From Streptomyces sp. TN58 (GTDB taxonomy: Bacteria; Actinomycetota; Actinomycetes; Streptomycetales; Streptomycetaceae), in contig NZ_CP018870.1 in NCBI RefSeq assembly GCF_001941845.1, positions 6,796,001 to 6,860,000 of the forward strand: a stretch of DNA of 64,000 nucleotides, given 5' to 3'. This document shows, piece after piece, positions 27,265 through 33,733 of the stretch. Under the pieces are notes generated by a model that ran no database searches, was not told where the DNA came from, and saw only the letters and a list, made by a program, of their open reading frames with translations. The position numbers were made by a program, and so were the translations under genes. Each line of letters starts with the position of its first letter. Position 1 is the stretch's first letter.

Positions 27265-27289
27265 CAATTTTGCGAACACTGCAAAATTG
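27265..27289. promoter_or_regulatory. Operator palindrome between MFS and XRE-cupin genes
   Basis: CAATTTTGC, seven bases, GCAAAATTG: perfect 9-bp arms ending six bases before the ATG of the XRE-cupin gene and within the shared divergent promoter. Its AT-richness in a GC-rich background and its position strongly suggest the binding site of the adjacent XRE-cupin protein, controlling both itself and the exporter. Confidence 0.8.
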
Positions 27290-27294
27290 GATCC

Positions 27295-27927
27295 ATGAAC
27301 ACAGGATCCACTGACGCGGAGCTGGAGCAGATTCTCGATGGCATCGGGCCCCGGCTGCGCAGGCTGCGCAGGGAACGGGGACTCACGCTGGAGGCACTCG
27401 CGGCCACGACCGGGATCTCGGTCAGCACACTGTCCCGGGTGGAATCAGGCAGGCGGCGCCCGACTCTGGACCTGCTCATCCCCCTGGCACGGGCGCACCA
27501 CGTCGCACTCGACCAGCTGGTGGCGGCGCCGGCCAGCGGTGACCCTCGGGTGCACCTCCGGCCCCTGCACAAGGAGCGCGGGAGCGTCCTCGTGCCCCTG
27601 ACGCAGTACCCGGGCCGAGTGCAGGTCTTCAAGCAGGTACTGGCACCCCGCCAGCCGGAACTGGTCACACATGAGGGCTACGAATGGCTCTACGTCCTCG
27701 CCGGTCGGCTACGCCTCATCCTCGGGGCGCGGGACTTCACGCTGCGGCCCGGCGAAGTGGCCGAGTTCGACACCACCGAGCCACACTGGTTCGGCCCCGC
27801 GGACACGAGCGCCGTGGAGATCCTGCACCTGTTCGGTCCGCGAGGAGACCAAGCCATCGTCCGCGCCGGACCGTCCAAAACCGATCCCGCCCCGCCGACC
27901 GCCCCAAACCCACCGTCGACAACGTGA
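27295..27927 (+). CDS. XRE-family transcriptional regulator with cupin domain
   Basis: 210 residues. The N-terminal HTH_XRE spans about residues 18-75 (IGPRLRRLRRERGLTLEALA, ATTGISVSTLSRVESGRRRP). The C-terminal cupin_2 domain spans about 105-190 (VTHEGYEWLYVLAGRLRLIL, LRPGEVAEFDTTEPHWFGP), carrying the small-molecule pocket. This PuuR/SutR-like architecture is typical of local regulators of metabolism or efflux. Divergent from the MFS exporter; the palindrome at 27265-27289 touches its start, which fits autoregulation. Confidence 0.92.
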   Translation: MNTGSTDAELEQILDGIGPRLRRLRRERGLTLEALAATTGISVSTLSRVESGRRRPTLDLLIPLARAHHVALDQLVAAPASGDPRVHLRPLHKERGSVLVPLTQYPGRVQVFKQVLAPRQPELVTHEGYEWLYVLAGRLRLILGARDFTLRPGEVAEFDTTEPHWFGPADTSAVEILHLFGPRGDQAIVRAGPSKTDPAPPTAPNPPSTT

Positions 27928-27940
27928 TGACCCGCAACAT

Positions 27941-28237
27941 TTAGTGGGGGATGGTGTCGATGACTTCGCGGGCGCCCTGGCGCAGGAGTGCGACGGCGAC
28001 GGAGGTGCCGAGGGTGGCGGGGTCGAGGCGGCCGGCCCACTCGTGGGTGTTGGGGACGACCTTGCCGGCGGGGGTGAACACCGAGGCCCGCAGGGAGAGG
28101 TCGCCGCTGCGTTCGGCGCGTGCGTAGCCGGCGATGGGGCTGTTGCAGTGGCCCTGGGGGACAGGCAGGAGCATGCGTTCGGCGAGGGTTTCGCGGTGGG
28201 TGTCGGGGTGGTCGAGGGCGCTGACGATGTCGATGAG
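27941..28237 (-). pseudogene. Hydroxymethylbilane synthase (HemC) C-terminal fragment
   Basis: The minus-strand frame ends with [20 protein letters not shown], then [19 protein letters not shown] and REVIDTIPH. This matches the C-terminal third of HemC, including the [12 protein letters not shown] segment with the dipyrromethane-cofactor cysteine environment, and the LL..GA.E.ID.IPH end. The first two domains are missing and the upstream frame fuses into a LuxR-type fragment. It is not a functional tetrapyrrole enzyme; the housekeeping hemC must be elsewhere. Confidence 0.8.
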
Positions 28238-28565
28238 ATCCGCAGCCGCGGGCCGGCCTCCGGGCCCGGGGCGGCCGGCGGCACCGGGTCCGCCGCGCGG
28301 ATGCGCGGGCCCCGTCCAGGGGCGACCAGGCCGCAGTCGAAGGCGTGGACGATGGCAGGCGGCGCGGTCGCGCAGGCCGAGCTGGGCGAGGATCCGCGCG
28401 AGGTGTCCGGCCACGGCGTCCTCCGGGAGGGCCAGGGCTGCGGCGATCTCGTCGTCCCGCAGCCCGCAGCCCGCAGCCCGCAGCCGACCGCGGACAGCAC
28501 CCGGCGTTCGAAGTGCCCGGGTACGGTGCCGGCCGGGCGGCGGTCATCGGCGGCGGACGTCGGCA
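28238..28565 (-). pseudogene. LuxR-type HTH regulator fragment, frame-broken by 7-bp repeat
   Basis: From the ATG at 28565 the frame reads [20 protein letters not shown] and [11 protein letters not shown], then passes through four CTGCGGG repeats. The LuxR HTH ([35 protein letters not shown]) continues in another frame. With two repeat copies the protein would be in frame. A further shift follows near 28350 (..[15 protein letters not shown]). It directly precedes the HemC fragment. It resembles the C-terminal output domain of NarL-type regulators; no receiver domain is present. Confidence 0.65.
28456..28483. repeat. Heptanucleotide tandem repeat (CCCGCAG)x4
   Basis: Four perfect CCCGCAG copies lie inside the LuxR-type fragment. 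Seven is not a multiple of three, so each copy gained or lost shifts the frame; two or five copies would join the N-terminal segment to the HTH in frame. Confidence 0.9.
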
Positions 28566-28685
28566 TCGCGGCTCCCCGGGATCCTGGCTGGTCGGTCTGC
28601 GGGCGCCGACAAGCCAGCCACGGCAGCGCCGGGCAGGACATCCGGAACGATCCGGAGTGACCCCCGTGCCCGGACCTGCGGGGCC

Positions 28686-29183
28686 TCACACGGTCAGGCG
28701 GTGGAGGACGACGTCGTTCAGGGCGCCGTCCTCGGCGGTGAGGGTCAGATACGTGTGGTGGGGTTGGCGCCGCCGGTCGGTCGGGGAGCCGGGGTTGAGC
28801 AGGCGCAGCCCGCCAGGGGCGGTGGAGTCCCAGGGGATGTGGCTGTGCCCGAACACCAGGACGTCCGTGTCGGGGAAGAGCGCGGCGCAGCGGCGTTCGC
28901 GACCGGCGGCCGGCCCGGTCTCGTGGACGACGGCGAAGCGCAGGCCGCCGAGTTCGGCGCGGGCGACCTCGGGCAGCCTGCGGCGCAGGGCGGGCCCGTC
29001 GTTGTTGCCGTACACGGCGATCAGGCGCCGCGACGCCGACTCCAGTACGTCGAGGGTGGCCTCGTCGGTCCAGTCCCCGGCGTGGATCACCGCGTCGGCC
29101 TCGCCGGCGGCCCGCAACAGGCCTTCCGGGAGGCGCTTGGCGCGCGAGGGCACGTGGGTGTCCGAGGTCAGCAGCAGCCGCAT
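28686..29183 (-). CDS. YfcE/MJ0936-type metallophosphoesterase
   Basis: 165 residues with all calcineurin-like motifs in order: Asp8 and His10 (LLTSDTHVP), AGDW (Asp around 37), YGNNDG, VVHE, and FGHSHIP near residue 113. The family has phosphodiesterase activity in vitro with two Mn/Ni ions and acts in the cytoplasm; its natural substrate is unclear. The length is typical. It is followed by an IS5-type element upstream on the same side and preceded by pseudogene remnants, so no operon partner is evident. Confidence 0.92.
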   Translation of the reverse strand: MRLLLTSDTHVPSRAKRLPEGLLRAAGEADAVIHAGDWTDEATLDVLESASRRLIAVYGNNDGPALRRRLPEVARAELGGLRFAVVHETGPAAGRERRCAALFPDTDVLVFGHSHIPWDSTAPGGLRLLNPGSPTDRRRQPHHTYLTLTAEDGALNDVVLHRLTV

Positions 29184-29255
29184 GGGCCCACCATAGGGCG
29201 CTTCGGGAGTTCCGTCCGGCTCGCGGCGGTGGGGCGTGGCGCCAGGCGCCGCTAG

Positions 29256-30147
29256 GAGTTGTCGTCAAAGTGTCACGCCCACATCAGGAGCGACGCGAGG
29301 GTGACGGCTGCTTGGTAGGACTGGGCGGTCTTGTCGTACCTGGTCGCGATGCCGCGCCACTGCTTGAGCCGGTTGAAGCACCGTTCCACCACGTTGCGGC
29401 GCTTGTAGACCTGTTTGTCGAAGGCCGGCGGCCTGCCTCCCCGGCCGCCTCGCCGGGTCCGGTTGCGGACCTGGTCGGACCGTTCAGGGATCGTGTGCGT
29501 GACGCCGCGCCGCCGCAGCCAAGTACGGATGGCCTTCGAGCTGTAGCCCTTGTCGCCGATGACGTGGTCGGGCCTGATGCGCGGTCGACCCGGCCCGATC
29601 CGGGGCACCCGTATCGCGTCCATCACGGCGGTGAACTGGGTGCAGTCGTTGGTGTTCCCGCCGGTCAGGACGAACGCGAGGGGGCGGCCCGCCCCATCGC
29701 AGGCCAGGTGAATCTTGCTGGTCAGTCCGCCGCGGGACCGGCCGAGGGCCGGGCTGCGGAGCCCCCTTTTCGGGCTCCGGCCGCGTGCTGGTGGGCACGG
29801 ACAACGGTGGAGTCCACCGACACCAGCCACTCGATGTCGCCTGCCGCGTCCGCTTGCGCCTGCGCGGCCTGGAGCATCCGCTCGAAGGTTCCGTCCGCCG
29901 CCCACCTGCGGAAACGGGTGTGGAGGCTGGCCCACGACCCGTACCGGTCGGGCACGTCCCGCCAGGCGACCCCGGTCCGGAACTTCCACACGATCCCGTT
30001 CAGGATCGTCCGGTCGTCCAGCCGCGGCCGCCCCAACACGGGCCGAGGCAGCAACGGCTGCACGAGTTCCCACTCAGCGTCCGACAGTTCATGGCGACGT
30101 ATCACCCAACCATGATCCACAATGCAGGATCACTTTGACGACAGGCC
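29256..30147 (-). mobile_element. IS5-type insertion sequence
   Basis: An 892-bp element flanked by direct CTAG copies (29252-29255 and 30148-30151), a YTAR-type target. The ends are inverted: GAGTTGTCGTCAAAGTG and, from the right end inward, GGCCTGTCGTCAAAGTG. It carries two overlapping transposase frames joined at an A4G5 run. The right CTAG is also the first bases of an orphan IS630-type end (30149), so this IS landed exactly at the edge of an older remnant. Confidence 0.88.
29273..30120 (-). CDS. IS5-family transposase made by -1 frameshift
   Basis: ORF A (30120-29722) starts MDHGWVIRRHELSDAEWELV and carries the N-terminal DUF4096-like part and the first catalytic Asp (WLVSVDSTVVRAH). 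ORF B, one base back, continues GLTSKIHLACDGAGRPLAFV, VIGDKGYSS (second Asp), then the Y..R...E signature in KRRNVVERCFNRLKQW, ending at 29273. The overlap contains AAAAGGGGG (read on the minus strand, 29762-29770), a classic slippery site, so the two frames most likely yield one DDE transposase by programmed -1 frameshifting, as in IS427-like elements. Both parts look intact. Confidence 0.9.
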
Positions 30148-30148
30148 C

Positions 30149-30180
30149 TAGTGCTGTGGCCGGGAAGGTTTGTCGGGGCG
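30149..30180. repeat. Orphan IS630-type terminal repeat
   Basis: TAGTGCTGTGGCCGGGAAGGTTTG and the following CGGG resemble the terminus at 7098. No IS630 transposase lies beside it. It immediately adjoins the IS5-type element and lies downstream of the amidase gene. Confidence 0.55.
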
Positions 30181-30327
30181 CGGTGTCTGGCGCGGTGCCT
30201 CGCAAGGCGGAGGGTCATCCGCGTACCGGTCGTATGCCGACGATCCCGGCAACGCGGCGAGGTGCCGTGCCGGGCGCCGCGAGCCGGACGGGACGTTCGC
30301 GACACGCCCCAGCACCCCGGGCCGCGG

Positions 30328-31776
30328 TTACCGGGCTCGCTCGCTCCGAGCCCGAGTACGGGCCGTGCGGTCGCGGTAGGGGACCGCCGGGGCCGGGCCG
30401 ATGGAGGGGGCCGTCCGCTCGTAGGCGTGGCCGGCGCGCAGCACGGCCGCCTCGCCGAAGGGCCTCCCCATGAGCTGCATGCCGATCGGCAGCCCCTGCG
30501 GGTCCAGGCCGACCGGGACGGTCAGCGACGGCACCCCCGTCACGTCGGCCGGGGCCGACAGCCGCACGTACGCGTCGGAGACGCTCTCCACCGTGCCGTC
30601 GCCCCAGGTCACCGTGGCCTGCCCGGCCTCCACGGCCGTCATCGGCACGGTGGGCGCGGCGATCACGTCGACCGCGTCCAGGTCCGTCATGTCCGTCCAC
30701 GCCTGCCGCAGGAGCGTACGGGCGCGCTGCGCACGCAGGTGGTCCCCGGCGGTCATCAGCTCGCCGGCCTCCAGCAGGACCCGTACGTCCGCCGAGTAGA
30801 GGCCGGGTACCGCCCGCAGCGTCCGCTCGTGGTACGCCGTCGCCTCGGGCACCATCAGCCCCCACTGGATCGCCCGGATGTAGCGCGTCATCGGGATCGT
30901 GACGTCGACGAGGCGTGCGCCGAGGTCTTCCAGCCGGGCGATCGCACCCCGTACCGCGGCCTCGACGTCCGGGTGGACGTGGTCGAAGTAGTAGTTGCCC
31001 GGCACGCCGACCCGAAGTCCCGTCAGGTCCGTGCCAGGACCGGGCCGGTAGTCGCCGGGCGGCGCCGCGACGGACGCCGGGTCGCGCGGGTCGCGGCCCA
31101 CCAGCCGGGCCAGGACCAGGGCGGCGTCCTCCACGGTCCGGGTGAGGGGCCCGACATGGTCGAGGGACCAGGACAGCGAGGTCACACCGTGCCGGGGGAC
31201 CAGCCCGTAGGTGGGCTTGAGGCCGACGATCCCGTTCAGGGCGGCGGGCACCCGGATCGATCCGCCGGTGTCGGTCCCCAGCGCGAACGTCGCCGCGCGG
31301 GCCGCGACCGCGACGGCCGAGCCGCCGCTGGATCCGCCGGCCACCCGGCGCGGGTCCCAGGCGTTGCCGGTCTGGGGGGTGGTGAGGCCGTAGGCGAACT
31401 CGTGGGTGTGGGTCTTGCCGACGAACACCGCCCCGGCCGCGGAGAGCCGTGCGGCGACCGTGCTGTCGGCCGGCGCCCGGTGCCCCGCGCGGACCCGGGA
31501 ACTCGCGGAGGTGGCCGTACCGGCCACGTCGATCAGGTCCTTCAGGCCCGCGGGTATGCCGTGGAGGGGGCTGCGGGCCCCGCCCGCGGCGATGTCGGCG
31601 GCCGCGCGCCGCGCCGTACTCCGCGCCCGGTCCGCCGTCACCGAGACATAGGGGCCCAGGCTGGGCTGCACCTCCTCGATGCGCTCCAGTACCGAGTCCA
31701 CCAGCTCGACCGGCGACAGCCGGCGCGTCCGGACCGCCTCGGCGGCGTCAGCCACGGTCAGTTCATACGGCTGCAT
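30328..31776 (-). CDS. Amidase-signature hydrolase (AtzE/GatA-like)
   Basis: 482 residues. The amidase-signature triad is in place: Lys79 (GIPAGLKDLIDV), cis-Ser149 in VAGGSSGGSA and nucleophile Ser173 in GTDTGGSIRVPA. The length matches the GatA/AtzE branch. It hydrolyses a C-N bond of an unidentified amide, ureide or carboxamide in the cytoplasm. Its start overlaps by 14 bases the end of a small AtzG-like gene, an arrangement known from AtzE-AtzG complexes in which the small GatC-like partner stabilises the amidase. It is probably transcribed from the divergent promoter shared with the MBL-fold gene. Confidence 0.92.
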   Translation of the reverse strand: MQPYELTVADAAEAVRTRRLSPVELVDSVLERIEEVQPSLGPYVSVTADRARSTARRAAADIAAGGARSPLHGIPAGLKDLIDVAGTATSASSRVRAGHRAPADSTVAARLSAAGAVFVGKTHTHEFAYGLTTPQTGNAWDPRRVAGGSSGGSAVAVAARAATFALGTDTGGSIRVPAALNGIVGLKPTYGLVPRHGVTSLSWSLDHVGPLTRTVEDAALVLARLVGRDPRDPASVAAPPGDYRPGPGTDLTGLRVGVPGNYYFDHVHPDVEAAVRGAIARLEDLGARLVDVTIPMTRYIRAIQWGLMVPEATAYHERTLRAVPGLYSADVRVLLEAGELMTAGDHLRAQRARTLLRQAWTDMTDLDAVDVIAAPTVPMTAVEAGQATVTWGDGTVESVSDAYVRLSAPADVTGVPSLTVPVGLDPQGLPIGMQLMGRPFGEAAVLRAGHAYERTAPSIGPAPAVPYRDRTARTRARSERAR

Positions 31777-31972
31777 CGTGCTGCCCCTCTCCCGCGCGGT
31801 ACGCGGCGGACGGCGGCGTGTCCCCGAAGTCGAGTTCCCGCAGGACGGACACGACGGAGTGGATGTGGGCGGCGGTGACGGCCACTTCGGCGTGGCGTTC
31901 GGGCGCCAGGGCGAGGCCGGAGCGTGCGGCCCAGCGGGCCGCCTCCTCGGGGGTGAGGTCGTCGGCGGACAC
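31763..31972 (-). CDS. AtzG/GatC-like small subunit (DUF4089)
   Basis: 69 residues from a GTG with AGGAAGG upstream. One compact helical domain: LTPEEAARWAARSGLALAPE, VAVTAAHIHSVVSVLRELDF. This matches the DUF4089/AtzG pattern (P.R...V......L..L..F), with a short tail. AtzG proteins wrap around AtzE-type amidases as GatC does with GatA. It precedes and overlaps the amidase gene, which fits a heteromeric enzyme made from one mRNA. Confidence 0.8.
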   Translation of the reverse strand: MSADDLTPEEAARWAARSGLALAPERHAEVAVTAAHIHSVVSVLRELDFGDTPPSAAYRAGEGQHDAAV

Positions 31973-32027
31973 AGGTGTCCTTCCTGAACGGGTCGAGGGG
32001 GAAGGGGCGGTGGACGTTCACCGCAAC

Positions 32028-32050
32028 TAAAAGCTAACAGATTGCGTTAG
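32028..32050. promoter_or_regulatory. TetR-type operator, copy 1
   Basis: TAAAAGCTA, five bases, TTGCGTTAG: imperfect palindrome with the same spacing as the sites at 32075-32097 and 33676-33696. It lies between the AtzG-like gene and the MBL-fold gene, in their divergent promoter region. Confidence 0.6.
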
Positions 32051-32074
32051 TGGCGGGCGGGGGTCTAGGGTTCC

Positions 32075-32097
32075 AAAAAGCGAATCAATTGCTTTTA
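32075..32097. promoter_or_regulatory. TetR-type operator, copy 2
   Basis: AAAAAGCGA, five bases, TTGCTTTTA: nearly matches the perfect palindrome in front of the TetR gene. It lies about 40 bases upstream of the GTG start of the MBL-fold gene; centre-to-centre distance from copy 1 is about 47 bases. Confidence 0.7.
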
Positions 32098-32136
32098 GGT
32101 GGGGTTCTCGCCCCCTCTGACGCAGGAAGGCCTCCC

Positions 32137-33147
32137 GTGCACGCAGTGCCGCCCGCCCCCGCTTCCGCCTCCGCTTCCGCCCCCGCTTCCCCTTCCGTCC
32201 CCGCTTCCGTCCCCGCGCCCGTTTCCGTCCCGTCCTGGACGGTCGGCTCCGTCGCCGTCCACCGCATCGACGAAGTCCCCCTGCCACCGCAGACCGGCTC
32301 CTGGCTCCTGCCCGCCGCCACCGCCGGCGTCGTGCGCGAACACGGCTGGCTGCGCCCCGACTTCGCCGATCGCGACGGAGTCCTGCGCCTGGACAGCCAC
32401 AGCTTCGCGATGGTCGTGGACGGCCTGCGCGTCCTCGTCGACACGGGGATCGGCAACGGCAAGACCCGGGCCAACCCGGCGTGGCACGGCCTGCGCACCG
32501 ACTACCTCGAACGGCTGACGCTGGCGGGATTCCCGCCGGAGTCGGTCGACCTGGTCCTGCTGACCCACCTGCACACCGACCACGTCGGCTGGAACACCCG
32601 CCAGGTCGCAGGCAGTTGGGTACCGACCTTCCCCAACGCCCGCTACCTCACCTCGAAGGCGGAGTACGACTTCTGGGCGGACCACGCCATGGACGACGCC
32701 CGAGCGGCCGTCTTCCGCGACTCCGTGCACCCGGTGGAGGAGGCGGGCCTGCTCGAAGCGGTCGACGTACCGGCCGGAGGCCTCACCCTGGCCGCCGGCC
32801 TGGAGCTGGTACCGGCGCCCGGGCACACGCCGGGCCACACGGCCGTCCGGGTGACCGGCGGCGGCGCCACGGCGCTGATCACCGGGGACTGCATTCACCA
32901 CCCCGTACAGCTGGCGCACCCGGAGATCGGCAGCTGCGTCGACATCGACCCCGCTCGGGCCGAGGCGACCCGCCGATCCGTGCTCGCCTCGCTCGCCGGG
33001 ACGGGCACGCTCCTCCTCGGTACGCACTTCCCCCCGCCGACCGCCGGCCGCGTGGTCGCCGACGGCGACGCCTACCGGCTGGAAGCCGTCCCCGGCGGGG
33101 CCGCGGCGAAGCCGTCCAGGAACTCGTCCACGAGCCCGCACGCGTAG
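32137..33147 (+). CDS. MBL-fold metallo-hydrolase (lactonase-like)
   Basis: 336 residues from a GTG with AGGAAGG upstream. After a low-complexity Pro/Ala/Ser/Val N-terminus (residues about 5-30) comes the metallo-beta-lactamase fold: LVDTGIGNG, the zinc motif THLHTDHVGW (His144, His146, Asp148, His149), PGHTPGHTAV and ITGDCIHHP, then GTHFPPP. This layout is close to AHL-lactonase/AttM-like and related two-zinc hydrolases; the substrate is unknown. The N-terminal repeat may be a start-region artefact or a flexible tail. Its 3' end overlaps the convergent TetR gene by 76 bases. Two TetR-type operators lie upstream. Confidence 0.87.
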   Translation: MHAVPPAPASASASAPASPSVPASVPAPVSVPSWTVGSVAVHRIDEVPLPPQTGSWLLPAATAGVVREHGWLRPDFADRDGVLRLDSHSFAMVVDGLRVLVDTGIGNGKTRANPAWHGLRTDYLERLTLAGFPPESVDLVLLTHLHTDHVGWNTRQVAGSWVPTFPNARYLTSKAEYDFWADHAMDDARAAVFRDSVHPVEEAGLLEAVDVPAGGLTLAAGLELVPAPGHTPGHTAVRVTGGGATALITGDCIHHPVQLAHPEIGSCVDIDPARAEATRRSVLASLAGTGTLLLGTHFPPPTAGRVVADGDAYRLEAVPGGAAAKPSRNSSTSPHA

Positions 33148-33665
33148 TCGGCGGTGAGGCCGCCGGGGCGGAAGAGGATGCGGTACATGATCGGCGCCAC
33201 GACCCGGTCCAGCACCGGCTCGACCCCCGGCGCGTCCTCGCCGCGCTCCGCCGCCCGGGCGAGTACGACGCCGATCTGCTCCGCGGCGTACTGCGAGCAC
33301 CGCGTGGCGTTGTCGCCGTCGGGGGCCCCGAGGAGGGCGTCGCGGATGTAGGCGCGGCCGACCGGGGACGCCATCTCCTCGACGAACTGCTCGGCCCAGC
33401 CGCGCAGGTCCACGGCCAGGCTGCCGTGGTCGCGCGGCGGAGCGTCCGGCCGCAGGCGCTCCACGGCGACGTCCGACAGCAGCGCCTGCAGATCGCCCCA
33501 GCGCCGGTAGACCGTCGACGGGGTGACGCCGGCGCGCGCCGCGATCAGCGGGACGGTCAGCTCCGCGCGGCCCAGCTCCGCCTGGAGCTCGCGCACCGCG
33601 GTGTGCACCGCCTCCTGCACGCGCGCGCTGCGCCCGCCCGGGCGGACCATCGGTTTGCGACTCAT
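33072..33665 (-). CDS. TetR-family repressor
   Basis: 197 residues. The N-terminal HTH (EAVHTAVRELQAELGRAELT, VPLIAARAGVTPSTVYRRWG) is a clean TetR_N. The C-terminal half (RDHGSLAVDLRGWAEQFVEE.., AYIRDALLG..) is a TetR_C-type ligand and dimerisation domain. A perfect palindrome (TAAAGCAA-N5-TTGCTTTA) lies 11 bases upstream of its ATG, and two similar sites lie in the AtzG/MBL divergent promoter, so it probably represses itself, the hydrolase and perhaps the amidase pair. Confidence 0.93.
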   Translation of the reverse strand: MSRKPMVRPGGRSARVQEAVHTAVRELQAELGRAELTVPLIAARAGVTPSTVYRRWGDLQALLSDVAVERLRPDAPPRDHGSLAVDLRGWAEQFVEEMASPVGRAYIRDALLGAPDGDNATRCSQYAAEQIGVVLARAAERGEDAPGVEPVLDRVVAPIMYRILFRPGGLTADYACGLVDEFLDGFAAAPPGTASSR

Positions 33666-33675
33666 GGCGGCAGCC

Positions 33676-33696
33676 TAAAGCAACGTTCTTGCTTTA
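33676..33696. promoter_or_regulatory. TetR operator, perfect palindrome
   Basis: TAAAGCAA-CGTTC-TTGCTTTA directly upstream of the TetR start codon (33665) and downstream of the phosphatase gene. The same half-sites recur at 32028-32050 and 32075-32097. Confidence 0.82.
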
Positions 33697-33733
33697 CGAG
33701 GCCGGAGGGACTCCCCGAAGCGAACGCCTGGCG

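Noticed and set aside
32150..32230. Regulatory satellite in the MBL-fold gene
   Set aside because: The GCTTCCGCC/GCTTCCGTCC pattern is a coding low-complexity run (Ala/Ser/Val/Pro) after a good start site, not an independent element.
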